From Penicillus capitatus (Eukaryota > Chlorophyta): DNA of 64,000 nucleotides. The notes below the pieces were generated by a model. The model was given only the letters and a program-made list of their open reading frames with translations. It had not been told where the DNA came from and searched no databases. Of the stretch, positions 21,601 to 33,300 are shown one piece after another; within the stretch, counting starts at the first letter, position 1, and every line of letters begins with the position of its first letter. The position numbers were made by a program, and so were the translations under genes. Location: positions 434,001 to 498,000 of the forward strand of contig OZ287698.1 of NCBI GenBank assembly GCA_965649825.1, in the 5' to 3' direction.

Positions 21601-23096
21601 CATGCTTGTATCTTTCTTTCAAATCTATGATGTTGAACCGAACTATGTCCAAAGGGACGTATCCAACATCCCGTGCAATCTTGACAAAGACCTTGTGGCG
21701 CTATGCACACGCTTCTTGTCGATCTCGCATTTTAAGCTTGTCTTCCATAGCATAGCCATCTAGCCACGCTGTGAACGTGCGTTTGAGATGACCCTCGTAA
21801 GACTGTTGCGTTTGCCGGAACACTTCGGCAGTTTCTTGATTGTCGTCATCCGTTGTGTGGATTTCGTGTACAGCATCCAAGAACTCTGTAAAAACATCTT
21901 CATCGTTGAACCACTCTTCGAAGATTGCGCGAGTGGTTGCTAGCATCAGCAGCTTCGCCGTGGCATCTTTGCGCACACTTTCGCAAACGACCCGCCTCGC
22001 CGACAGCCTCATCTCTTGGATGATTCCGAATCTCAATGACTTCAACTCTTCCCCTTCTGTCATCTTTTGTTGGGATCCTATTGCAGCGTCGAATTCGGAC
22101 CCGAAATGCTCAAGCTTCGTTTCGTCCTTCAGCGCTTCTAATCTCTTCGCCATCAGGCTTCGTAAGTGGTCAAACCATGGGCGCTTCGGTATTCCCATGT
22201 TGTCAATGGCGGCTTGACTTCTTTCGTACGCTTCCTCGATGGCCGCCGGATCGATGTCACCCCTTGCCAGGTTTCTGAGGAAATGAAAAACGTGCACGAA
22301 TCCACACAAGCCCCACATAGCGTATTGCTTTTTCTGTGCGGCCCTTGAAGTAGCGTCTTCGTCTTTGAGGCGTTCTGCCGCCTGACGAAGCGCTTTGAAA
22401 TGAAAGTTCACGGGGTAGTGCTTGCACGAGAGTTTCATGGCTCTCTCTTTCTCTGCGATGGTTCTACGAAACTCTTGCTTCTCGTCTTCGTCGATCTCGA
22501 TTTAATTGGCTTCGCGAAGCAGGAAGAAGGTCTGCTGGAGAGCAAGAAACGTCGCTTCGTGCTTCGCAAAGGTTTTCTTTGTGAGCTTCGGCTCTCGAGG
22601 GAGGCTGCCCAACAGTTTCCTCGCCACGACGACCAGTTGCCCAGCGTCGTCGTACGCGAAAGAATCGACGTGCACAAGTGCACTATAAAGGGCAGCAGCA
22701 AAGTTCGGCGGCAGAAAGTTTCCTTCGCAGATGCACGAAGCCAGGTCGCTGATCAAGTCTTTTAGTATATCCTTCTCGCTTGTAGAGTACGGGGCGATGT
22801 TGGCCAGTTCCGCATACTCGAGGACAACCATGGGTGTCAGACAGTCACCACTTCGTTCGTGGTACTTGAGCAACCATCCAAGCAGGACAAGCGCGTTCCT
22901 CTTTATCCGTCGTCGCGTTATACGCTGTAACCAGCAACTTGGTGCTGTCGATGTTACGCTTGTGCGCGATAACACGCAAGAGTTTCGGGTCATAACGTCC
23001 TTCAATAGCCGGCAGCTCGATGACGGGTCGACTGCAAATTCTCGATGCGGATGGCCCGCCACTACTAGGGCCTTCATCCGGGGCTTGAGCTTGCAT
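18654..23096 (-). pseudogene. NACHT-HEAT STAND ATPase gene, 5' part, disrupted (NLR-like architecture)
   Basis: Starting MQAQAPDEGPSS at 23096, the protein has an alpha-helical N-terminal region of about 450 residues. The NACHT domain has Walker A GNPGSGKT, Walker B LLMFDGLDEAGED and sensor-type ILTRP. A helical linker precedes about ten 37-residue HEAT-like repeats. NACHT ATPases with C-terminal repeats act as ligand-triggered oligomerising switches, often in immunity or cell death; that role is inferred from architecture. A 40-nt intron after NIDSTK and a 56-nt intron before VPSLFGTK keep the frame. Damage: an in-frame TAG at 21701-21703, an in-frame TAA at 22502-22504 (an 87-nt intron could remove it), an extra T in the run 18701-18704 that shifts the last repeat, and the retrotransposon at 18653. 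It is probably a recent pseudogene. Confidence 0.8.
18660..19770 (-). repeat. Tandem 111-bp HEAT-coding repeats
   Basis: The hexamer TCGACG recurs at 18781, 18892, 19003, 19114 and 19225, and TCGAC again at 19336, exactly 111 bp (37 codons) apart. Units between 18660 and 19330 are close to identical in DNA; those beyond are increasingly diverged. The unit beside the element (18654-18720) and the unit near 19100 differ in the first 55 bases only by one inserted T. This suggests recent unit duplication or gene conversion within the array. Confidence 0.9.
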
Positions 23097-23347
23097 GTCT
23101 GGTTTCAATCTGCAGAACAGAACAGCGTTGTTTTAGCTCGGCGCACGGGTCAAAGCACTTACCGGCGTTCGCAGTTCGCAGTAAAGTTCGCAGCGAAGAA
23201 GATGAATCAAACGTTCTCGTTAGGTTAAATCTAAACGACAGTGACTGATCTGATGTCTCCTGTCAGTAGCAGAGATCATAATACCTGATACCGTCATCTG
23301 GCCGGATGCTAAACTCGATGCTTCATCAGCGCTCTTGTCTATAATCA

Positions 23348-24376
23348 TCAAAAGTACCTTTGCAGCACTACATATCTATGTCGATGTCGCAGAGAGCAAC
23401 GGACATCTGCAGCACTTAACATGTTAGTAGATTGAATTCGAGTCAGTACGCCAAAAACAGCCAGCGTTTTTCTGCTAAAACTCCCATATTCGTCGAGATT
23501 ATTGCCAAAGGTGGCGTTCAGTAGCCTCCCAGTCAACACAAAATCAGATACGCAGATCGTCTTCTTATCAATGCCTTCAACGAGTGCCGGTAGAGAACAG
23601 TGCGGCATATCTTTGTCCCAGTCATTCGCACAGGTAATCCATCTGATCCACTTATGCGAACGAAGGAATCGCTCTGCGGAGTTGCTGGATCGGGGAATGG
23701 AGATGGGTCGGTCTGCTCTGTCGTCTCATCCTCGTCTCCAAATCTGAAGAGGACAGATCCATCATGGCCGTGCTGGATTCTTTGCTCCTTCTCTTCGATG
23801 CGAGCCTTGTGGGCGTCCAGTGTCTTCTCCATGCGTTCCAGATAGGCCTGCATTTTTGCGTACTGTTCCTTGAGGTTTGCTCGCTGCTGTAGCAGTTCTG
23901 TGAGGCGTGCCTCGGCAGCGGCCGTTTCGTCGGCGGCCTTTGTCTTGAGAGATTCAAGTGCCTTCAGCCGTTCGGTCTCCTCTTCTGCTTCGATATCTCG
24001 TACAATGGCTCGGTATTCCAGAAACAGCTTTCTGCGCTGGTTCTCAGGGAGTGTGCGTGATAACGCCGATCGTCGTAGATCTGACGCTTGATGTGTGGCC
24101 ACGATAAGGATCCTCGAATGGCAGGTTGCGTTTCTGGTGAGTGATTGGCAATGATGGATGGAACAGATGTGAGGGTGCTCACCTCTCAGGAGAATCCTGA
24201 AATCGGACGTTGCCTTCTCCAGTGATGCCTCGTCTGTGTCTCTCTGATGCTGTTCCTGCCTCACACTCTCGAAGATCTGTCGATCTCTCTCCATCCTTGA
24301 CAGCGAGGAAGGCCTTCTCTTGACCCAACGATGGAGCGATGTCTCCCAGTGGGATCCCGAATGAAGAAGGCCTCAT
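23348..24376 (-). CDS. Coiled-coil protein of unknown function
   Basis: The N-terminal exon probably begins MRPSSFGIPLGDIAPS at 24376; a start at 24294 is possible. A near 97-nt intron beginning GTGAGCACCCTCAC joins RILLR to ASDLRRSALSRTLPENQRR. The central 110 residues form a strong coiled coil (AEEETERLKALESLKTK, EQYAKMQAYLERMEKTL). A further intron leads to a globular C-terminus (FLRSHKWIRWITCANDWDKD, then CVSDFVLTGRLLNATFGNN) ending at 23348. An alternative splice would end at 23533. I do not recognise the family. Confidence 0.6.
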
Positions 24377-24826
24377 TCAACAAACAAACTCTACAGGCCA
24401 TACAAACTCAAAGCGCCTGAAACGATCTGAGACGACTCGGTCTACACGTCAAGTGAAGAATTGCACACATCACAGTGTTTCCAATAATTGAGTCTCTCAA
24501 GCTGATTCGGCCATATGGGGGGAAGAGCACAGAGCAGGTGTCTGTGTTCGCGGTGCTAACAATCTAGCATCTATCTTCTTCTAGCACAGAATGCGTGCGG
24601 TCTGCCGAGAACGGTTTTAGTTTCGTAGCTACCGCGAAAACGCAAACACGGTGAGATAGTGTGCCCGAGAATGTAGATAATCAACTAATTACAGGAAAAC
24701 CCACAAGTCTAAATATCTCAAAATTACTGAGAAAAAAATTCAACGTATGGACATAGAAAATAGGGCTAACGAGATATTCTCGCTAATGTTGAAATTGATA
24801 TATGTATATGGTACATCTCTTATTCT
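24377..24826. other. Intergenic spacer
   Basis: This lies between two minus-strand genes. It is AT-richer, with stop codons in all frames, and I see no RNA gene, repeat or clear regulatory motif. Confidence 0.4.
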
Positions 24827-25843
24827 TTACGTGCACATAGCACAGGAACTCGCATCGGACATATCTTCTATAGTGAAGCGCTCGAAGGCTTCATTGAGTT
24901 CCAATCGCATGCGCTTCGCGACGCGCCAATGGATCTGTGCAATTTCCATCTTCTCAAACTCGCTCGTCATTGCAGCTGTAAGTAAGTCGAGTCCTGCTTG
25001 TTTTCTACTTCTCTTTCGATCGCTCGGCCGAGGAGGTGCAGTCGCTGCAGTTGGCGATTTTGTGAATCTCGACAGCGGCGGAGCTTGTTCCCAGTCCATG
25101 TCGGTATCACCTAAGGCGAGAATGGTCCGGTAACGAGTGACCAAGGAATGCGATAGGAGATTCGATGAATCTACCTGTGTCACTGCCGGATCGACCATTT
25201 GAACCAGGTTTTATTTTGATTTTGCCATTGATTGACCCTTGCTGCCCGCATTGGCAGACTGTGTGGTCGGAAGTGGCGTTCGGGCGAAGCGTCTCCGAAT
25301 TTTTGGAAGGACGAGGACTGGAGGACGCCTTGCGGCGAAGCGGGACGAAGATGGCAGGTCCGCTTGGCATGTGGCTAGTAAAGGGGATCGAGAACACGGA
25401 AGACCCCGTCGTAATGAACTCGCCGAAGATCGCCTCCAGTCCGTCCGATGTGACAGCAGGTGTAGACAGTCGTGCCCCTCGGAGAATCCTTCTGGCCGGA
25501 CGACGCCGAGGAGTCGGTGTGAGATCGATGCGGCGCTGGACAGCCTCCTTTTCCGCTCTCTCCATATTTCCTAGTTCCTTCTTCCTCCAGTACGCGGCTT
25601 GTCTCTCCTCGTCTCTCGCCTGAGTGGGGGAGACTGTCCGTCGACTCGTGAGGGAAGTAGAACTGTAAACGTAGCAATGAGTCAGAAGTGTCGGCGCGAC
25701 GTGGGCCCTGCAAAAAAAGCCGCAGGAGCGCGGAGTTGAAACGAGCTTCGGTTAGCGTAAGAATACTCTCGCTTCTTTTTTTCGAGAAACGCGTACTGTT
25801 GCATCGAAAAGATTCCGTCTGCTTTGTTTTGCTTCATGAACAT
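24827..25843 (-). CDS. Hypothetical basic protein, three exons
   Basis: The ATG at 25843 gives MFMKQNKADGIFSMQQYAF followed by a lysine-rich stretch. A 38-nt intron after FFAGP leads to TSTSLTSRRTVSPTQ, a charged helix (RDEERQAAYWRKKELGNMER) and a glycine- and proline-containing region. An intron of about 64 nt after RSGSDTG leads to DTDMDWEQAPPLSRF and a C-terminal helix (TSEFEKMEIAQIHWRVAKR) ending at 24827. Both splices restore one frame. No domain is recognised; the composition suggests a nuclear or nucleic-acid-associated protein, which is only a guess. Confidence 0.55.
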
Positions 25844-26992
25844 CGTAGCGATGGTGCTCAAGGCAGGAGAACGCGTGCGTAAAAGAGTTAAACTTGTCGA
25901 AAAGGATAACCACAAAACGAAGAATGTATAGGAACGCTATCGACGTTGGAGCTTATTGTACCTTTATGATGTGACAGTCCGCGTAGCCGGCGCTCTCCTC
26001 CTTCCTTTGCGTTTCTGTTCCATTTCTTCGCCGACTCGACCCGTCGCTACGCTACACTGAGGTTCGTTGAAGTCAAGACGCCGTTTACTTATCAAATTCG
26101 AATGGCATGGCTTCTATACAGTATTTCCGTCACATATCCGGTGGTTTGAATGGGTTGCTTGTTCATGTGCCGATACGAATTCGCAATGACTCAAATCTGT
26201 CTGAAAGACTTTAACAGTGTATAGTCGAGTTATCCGTCGGTAGCGCAAAGAGAAGCACCGACGTAATCTCTATCATCTCTTCTCCACCTGAATGTCGGGC
26301 GAGGCTCGCGGTCAACCTCCAGTGTGCTGACTAAAGTGTGTCATTCGTTTCTGCTCTCTATTCAAGTTTCAGTGTTACTGATTAAGTGTTCGTTCGATTC
26401 GTTTCTGTACCAAGAGCGATTTAACGCATTGACAAGGCTCGGGCGACAAATCACCTCGATAACAAATGTCCGCCATATGCGGGTTGATGACTATTTCCGA
26501 TCAGGATTTTCTGGCCGAAATCTACGACGACGAAACCATCGACGTTATAGAAAGGAGGTAATAAAATGATCGGTGAAGACATGGGCAAACCGTCCTGGGC
26601 ATTAAACGATTCTCCTGCCTTGCAGGCTCGAACCGTCTCTTGTACTTAACGATGCAGCCTTTTCGACGCAGCCATTCGCACTCGTGCTTCAATATTTCCG
26701 TCGTTCCTCCTTATCCATCGTAAAAAAGATTCCTCGACATCGCTCGTCGCGTATATTCTGACTGTGTTACTAGTTTGCTCCTCACGTAGTTCTACCGTCG
26801 AAAGGAATACAACGGGCAGTTCTACGGTTAACGCCTTTCCTGATGAATGGTATCGACTCGTGGTGAATATTGAGCGTCAGCTTTTCACTTCGGTTCTTTC
26901 GTGCGATTTTGGCATCGATACTACTTCTAAGATGAAGTTCTTTTGTAAATCATTGTATCGTGTTGTTAGGGTATTTTGACGCGACAGACCGA
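25844..26992. other. Intergenic region of 1.15 kb between divergent genes
   Basis: No gene supported. It contains a perfect hairpin at 26235-26263 (CGTCGGT and ACCGACG) and near 25975 the word GTGACAGTCCGCGTAG, which resembles GTGACAGGAGTCCGCGTAG near 10302. Short plus-strand open frames at 26324-26569 and 26764-26979 show no domain or coding bias. Confidence 0.4.
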
Positions 26993-28364
26993 ATGGCGCT
27001 CGACCAAAAGGACGCCGGAAATGACGAAGAAAACCCGCTTGCACCAAAAACCACAACAACCGAAACAGACGTACTCATTCACAAAAGCAAAAAGGAGGTC
27101 GCGAACCTTAAAAGTATCGAGGCGTATCTTCTCCATTGGCTAATTAAGAAATGCCTCTGTTCTAGACATCAGCAAAGAGACAGACGCAGAAAACAGAACC
27201 ATCTTCGAAAGAGTGAAACATCATGCTGAGCCCTTTGTGAGGTGTGTGGCTATGTGCCGAGAAGAGCGAGGAACGCATGATTGTTTAGGTACTACGTCAA
27301 CAACTATGTGCTGTTGATTCTAACGGCTTCGATCGGAACCGCGTTGAACATAACGAGCTTCAAAATCTTGTCGACCAAGATATCAGTCATAGAGGTTTCG
27401 GCAGTGCGATCACTGTGCTGTGTTCTGATCCTCTTCGCCATGTGCCGTTGGAAGAACATACAATGGAAAGAATCACGCTCACACCTTACACTCATTCTTA
27501 TCAGAGGCATTATGGGCGGCGCCGCCTTTCTTGCCCAAGTCATGGCGACCGCAATGCTTCCTTTGGGAGAATCCGCTTTTATGTACAACAGTTATCCAGG
27601 TGAAAGCCTCCATCGTCATCTTCTGATCTGAGGCATGTTCTTTCTCAGTCTTTACGTCGGTGTTGTCTTCTCTGTTTGGCATGGAACGCCTTGGGATTGT
27701 TGCATGGGGAGGGGCAGTTGGTTGCTTGATTGGCAATGCATTGCTTGCACATCCTCCCTTTCTCTTTGGAGGACACGAAGAGTGGGGACAGCAACGCTTG
27801 ATCGGTATTCTCTTTGCACTGGGCGGAGCTCTCTTGATGAGTTCTATGTTCATTGTTCTGAGGTAAGCACGATTTCGCAGATCCCATATCGCAACCAAGG
27901 AATTCTGTCATCCTTGTAGAAGGTTGGGAGGTAGTGTGAGTACGATGGTGCTGACCATCGTTACGAACATATTCATTGTGCTTTTCAGTTTGCCCTTCTT
28001 GTTCTTGGGTTATCCTAAGACGGTGAGTCTGTCCGTCGATTGGGTGTACATCATTCCCTTCCTGATGACGATCGTCTCAGGCACAGCGGTCATGTGCGCT
28101 ATGTCGCGGGCTTTTCAGATTGGACCCCCGTCGAAGGTAACTTCTCTGTTCATGACAAATACGTTGCTGGCTGCTGCCATCGGTGTCTTGGCACTGTCTG
28201 AGAAGATGTCTTTCGTTTCGATCATCGGCGCAGCAACGATTTTGCTCGCGGTTCTGCTCGTTCTGGCGAAAAGATCTGAAAAGAGCGAGAAGAGCCAGTA
28301 TCGAGCAGTTCCTGCAGAAGAAGATGAAGAGGCAATCGAGATGTCCACACAACAAGCCGCTTGA
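26993..28364 (+). CDS. EamA/DMT-superfamily multi-pass transporter
   Basis: The ATG at 26993 opens MALDQKDAGNDEENPLAP, a cytosolic tail. A 52-nt intron after VANLK leads to NISKETDAENRTIFERV, and another before YYVNNYVLLILTASIG starts the membrane part. About ten hydrophobic helices follow in two similar halves, with the first-half signature VIEVSAVRSLCCVLILF and RGIMGGAAFLAQVMA typical of EamA drug/metabolite transporters (the SLC35G/plant WAT1-like branch). Two more introns (49 and 57 nt) fall after NSYP and IVLR. The end is an acidic C-terminal tail at 28364. Substrate unknown; plasma or plastid membrane equally possible. Confidence 0.8.
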
Positions 28365-28571
28365 TGCTAGATTTTCTGTTTATGGGGGTGTTTTTTTATA
28401 TTCCGAGGCACGAATTGAATTGCCTGCCATATGATTTTTATTCCAGTCAGTGTTCGCAACTTTAGCATTTGGTATTAGAAAGGGAAGAAACAAATGCGTT
28501 CTTCCTTTGAAAACGATCAAAATCGAAACGACTGGTCTGGACTGCGTCTTTATCTGTAATGGCAATGTGCG

Positions 28572-29284
28572 TTAAGAAAGTAGCTGAGCGTATGTATATG
28601 CTCTGCACTTTGTCCATTTCCACAGAATGACATATTTACTTTGCTTGCTTGAACACTCTTGGCAGTCTACTCCTTGGATGCACAGATACTCGGCAATGCA
28701 GGCTAAGAAAGGTTCATCCTCACTTGGTGCTGCATACAGGGACACAATCTTCCCAAGGCCGCCAAATGAAGAAGTAGTCAAATGAGGCAGTGCTCGAAAA
28801 CAGAGCGAACGTATATGCTTACTTTGGCCAAAAGGAAAGTTGCCCAGGTGACATCTCTGTCCTTTCATTCTGCTGTGAGCGTGATGACAAACAGTCGTGA
28901 TGATGGCTCACGTCGCAGGAATCGTCCTGTCCTGTGCTCTGCTGCAAAGAAGCGTTAAGTACCGACGTTTCTTCTTTATCCTATTCATGCGGTTATCACA
29001 TCAAACAGAGACAACGGAGAAGTGCCCTTCCATGCGTCTGGTACTGATGATCACCTTTCTCTGCCTTTTCGGCTCAACTCCTCTCGAACACAAAAGGCAT
29101 ATCCTGTGCTTCGCAGACCGCAGTGTGATAGGAAGTGTGATTGTCATCCACTACAGTGTATGGATGTCTGCAACATCTTCACAGCAGTGTGGACAAAGAT
29201 ACACACTAACAAATCCTTCCCATACTGAACTCTCATAGCAATCTCGCAGTAAGTGGAGCAAAGAGAAGGCATTTCCCAGATAGA
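28572..29284 (-). CDS. Tentative zinc-ribbon-like protein, multi-exon, 5' end not resolved
   Basis: After removal of GT-AG introns of 51, about 113 and about 73 nt, this strand gives LLHLLRDCYESSVWEGFVSV, then a CPHC pair and a CLLC pair about 19 residues apart (four-cysteine zinc site), a serine/glutamine-rich stretch and IVSLYAAPSEDEPFL with further cysteines, ending at 28572. One intron contains AATCACACTTCCTATCACAC. The first exon was not found; an intron ends just above 29284. No family recognised. Confidence 0.4.
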
Positions 29285-29505
29285 CTGAGATGGATTAAAT
29301 CTAGAAAGCAGGACAGAAAAGGGAACATCTTGTCGTTTACTGGGTGTGGCATTTTAAGCTCCACTTTGGAGGCTATGTCTTCTTCTCCGCAGAATCATTT
29401 TTGTTGATCAAGACATTCGATTAACCGTCAGCCAGACATAGAATCCAACAGTACGACACTTTGACGTCTACTTCGACAGCCAGCTGCAGATCTTTACAGG
29501 CGACC

Positions 29506-30135
29506 ATGAGCAGCGAAGCGAGTCGCGGGAGCGAAGGCGCCGGGTCAAACGCTATTCCCATTACCTCCCTCTCTATTCCCGACCTTCAAAGCCTACGCGA
29601 AAAAGTCGACGTCGAAGTGCAACGCCTTCAGTCAAGCAAATTTCAGCTTCAACGTGTCCTTAGCGCCTTTCAATCCTCAGACGTCGCCATCCGTCGTCTC
29701 AGCGAATCCCAACAAGGTCTCACTAAGTCCATTCCCACCACTTTTTGCCAGCCGCTGTCGCAGGAGATGAGATTCTGTTACCCCTGACAGAGTCGCTTTA
29801 CGTCACCGGTCGCGTCGCCTCCACCGAAAAAGTCGTCGTCGACGTCGGCACCGGCTATTACGTCGAGGTAGGCCACCCGCCGCCACTCTACCCAACAGCA
29901 ACCGTCCATACAGAGGACGGTCGATGAGGCCGGGGACTACTGCAAACGCAAAGCTGCCTATCTCACCGAGAACATCAAACAAGTCGGTCAGGTCTTCGCA
30001 TCCTGTCACCACTCTCGCTGCCAAACTCGACCATTCCAGGCTCTGATGGAACAGCAGAAGGCGTTGAATATGATCGGTCATGTGCTGCAGGAGAAAATGC
30101 AGCAACAGCAGTCGGGCGAAGCTTCGCCTAGTTAG
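29506..30135 (+). CDS. PFDN5: Prefoldin subunit 5
   Basis: Alpha-class subunit of the hexameric prefoldin chaperone that hands nascent actin and tubulin to CCT. The ATG at 29506 gives [15 protein letters not shown], then the first coiled coil ([19 protein letters not shown]), the central beta hairpins [14 protein letters not shown] and [12 protein letters not shown] ([10 protein letters not shown] is diagnostic), and the second coiled coil ending [13 protein letters not shown]. Three introns of about 46-50 nt fall after SESQQG, YYVE and IKQVGQ. Length of about 155 residues matches the family. Confidence 0.95.
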
Positions 30136-30390
30136 ATGTGGTCCTCGACGGTTGACCGACGCACCTGTAGTACCTTATGTGGTCTTGAGTTCGTTGCCCT
30201 TTGGCGCATGCATCCCCCCTTCGAGTGAATCGTCGAGCATTTTGTTGAACATGTCTGCGTTGTCGTCTCATTTTTCGGCCGCCGTTCCGCAGCGCCGCCC
30301 TCCTTTGCCGCTGAAACGTCGCAGAGTCGACGGTAAAAGGAAGAAAACAAGATTACGTGCACAACAGGATTTGACGCGTCGTTCAGTCGC

Positions 30391-33300
30391 AATGCTTTCG
30401 CGTGTTCTGGGCCGACAGATCGGTGGGCGGCTTGTTCGATTTTCACCCGTCTGCTGCGCCACCGGTATCACTCAAACAGCCAAACTCGCCTCCGGGATTC
30501 CTTACGAAGAGCTAACGATCGGTAAGTCGGCTAAGACCAACGACGCTTTGATCAACGTCACGGAATGGCGGCCCTGAGCCCGCAATGGATAGGATCTGAG
30601 GATGTGATGGGTATGGTATGATAGGTGTGCCGAAAGAGACCTTTCCAAATGAACAGCGAGTGGCATTGACGCCCACTGCCGCAGCCCAGTTGATCAAACA
30701 GGGGTTCAGAGTGCACGTCGAAAGCGGTGCCGGTCAGAATGCCAAGTTCTCGGTTCGTCGCCGCCACATCAGCTGAGATGACGTCAGAAGCGAGATGGGA
30801 TTTGGCAGGATGAAGCATATAAGAAGGTCGGCGTCAAGATTGTCGATCAGCAGATGGCGTTCGAGCAAGATATCGTTTTGAAGATTCGGCCACCGTCGAT
30901 CGATCACGAAGTCCAGCTGCTCAAAGAACGTGCCAGGTCAGGATTCGATAGGCCAGGCACTCGTGCGAGATCTCACATGCAGATTGATCAGTTATATCAA
31001 TCCAGCTACGAACACAGATCTCGTCGATTCTCTCAAAGAAAAGAAGGCGACCGTCATAGGTATCCCTGAGCATTTGTGTGATGCTGTGTCTTGACTGTGT
31101 GGTGTCTGAAATCTAGGTATGGATTGTATCCCCAGGCAGCTCAGGTATCGTGTCTCTCTTTGCTGTTGAGTAAGAGGGGACGGCGGTGGTGTGTGTTCAG
31201 TCGGGCTCAGACATTTGACAGTCTCAGTTCTATGGCAAACATTGCAGGATACCGCGCAGTGGTGGAGGCAGCACATCATTTTGGGAGATTCTTTACCGGA
31301 CAGATCACAGCGGCAGGCCGTGTCCCTCCTGCCAAGATTCTCATCATTGGTATGCTATCGGGCGATGGTGCCAAATGACAGATGGCGGCGATCAGGGGGA
31401 GGAGTGGCGGGTCTATCCGCCATTGGAACCGCTAGAGGCATGGGTGCCATTGTTCGCGTCTTCGACACCCGTGCAGCCGTGGAAGAACAGGTGAAGGCTT
31501 CATCTCTGCCATCCCTTGCCTAGGCAACCCTTACGTATCTGTAGGCAAAGTCACTCGGAGCCGAGTTTTTGACAGTTAATGTAAAAGAGAGCGGCGAAGG
31601 ATCGGGTGGTTACGCCAAGACCATGTCTAAAGAATTCATCGAAGCAGAAATGAAGCTCTTTGCAGAACAGTGCAGAGAGGTGGACATCATTATCAGCACG
31701 GCGCTCATTCCTGGAAAGAAAGCGCCTTTGCTCATTACTAAAGAGATGATCGAGACGATGAAACCAGGTTTCCGCCATCTCACCTTTCTCCCATCTCTGA
31801 AGCCTCTGTCCGACAAGGATCTGTCACGGTGGATCTGGCAGCCGAAGCTGGAGGAAACGTTGAGACCACTGTTCCAGGACAAGTCAATTATCACAAGGTT
31901 TGTTGGTTGAGTGAGAAAGTGTGAGAAATAGATTTTGTGTAGGGGGTGACATGTATTGGTTACACAGATCTGCCAAGTCGCTTGCCTTCTCAATCGAGCA
32001 CCCTCTATGCGAACAACATTTCCAAGTTCTTGCTCTCGATGGGACCTTTCACAACGCAGGAGAAAGGAAAGTTCTTGATCGATCCTGCAGACGAAGCTGT
32101 CAGAGGGGCACTGGTGCTCGAAGAAGGAAAGCTCATGTGGCCAGCGCCGCCGCCAAAAGTAACGGAATCTCACTCCTGCGAGCAATGCCAGTAAGACATC
32201 TCTTGAATGGCAGCAAGCGACGGCAACGCCGGCTCCGGTGGAGACCAAGGTGGATGTGCCCAGTGGACCGCCAGATAAATACCCAGAAACGCTCAGAAGT
32301 GCATTGACAACGTCCGGTGCACTGGGATCCGTATTAGCTCTGGGTTATGCTTCTCCTGGACCAGTGATCAGCTCTATGCTGACGAAATTCGGTCTTGCGT
32401 CGATCTGTGGGTATCAGACTGTCTGGGGTGTGACCCCGGCACTGCATTCGCCACTCATGTCGGTCACCAATGCAATCTCTGGACTGACTGCCGTGGGTGG
32501 GATGCTGTTGATGGGCTCCGGCGCAGGCGGTCCAGGTCTCTATCCAGCAGACACCCCTCAGGCACTCGCTTCGACGGCGCTGTTTGTCTCCTCCATCAAT
32601 ATCGGCGGCGGTTTTCAAGTCACGCAAAGGTATGGCTCTTATCTCGCCATCTCCTTGCTCAGCCATGTGCATTGGCAGAATGCTGGACATGTTTAAGAGA
32701 GAGGGAGATCCCAAGGAGTATAACTATCTCTATGGTATTCCAGGTGCTGTTATGCTTGGGGGTTATGCCTTTGGGCATCTGTCTGGCTCCACTGACATGA
32801 CAGATGTTACCTATTTGGCAGCAAGTGCCTGTTGCATTGGCGCCATAGCGTGTCTCTCTCAGCAGTCCACTGCTAGAGTGGGCAATGCGCTTGGAATGGT
32901 GGGGGTCACATCAGGAATTGCAGCCACGATGGGCGTCATGCCACCCAGTGGTCCTCTTTTCACACAGATGTTTGGGCTTCTGGGCACAGGAACTGCTCTG
33001 GGTATTTATTTAGCCAGACGCATGAAAGTAACGGATCTGCCACAAATGGTGGCTGCCTTTCATGCTTTGGTCGGCGCCGCCGCCACCACAACATCCATTT
33101 CCAATTTCATGATGCTGGATCACATGGATAACACACACAAGATCACGGCCTTCCTCGGAGCATTCATTGGCGCCGTCACCCTCACTGGTAAACCAACGCC
33201 CACGCTCAAGTGTACGACAGATGGATATGTGCACTCGCGTGCAGGTTCGGCAACGGCATTCGGAAAGCTGAATGGAAATCTGCCCTCGGCCCCTCTCAGT

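Noticed and set aside
22880-22960. Frameshift in the N-terminal part of the NACHT gene
   Set aside because: A 40-nt GT-AG intron after NIDSTK restores the frame into NALVLLGWLL, so no mutation is needed.
24747-25133. Plus-strand frame with hydrophobic segments
   Set aside because: Antisense to the hypothetical three-exon gene on the minus strand. Composition fits a mirror of that gene's charged helices.
30080-30390. Upstream extension of the transhydrogenase frame
   Set aside because: It overlaps the prefoldin 3' end and adds no conserved sequence. The ATG at 30391 gives a typical mitochondrial presequence.
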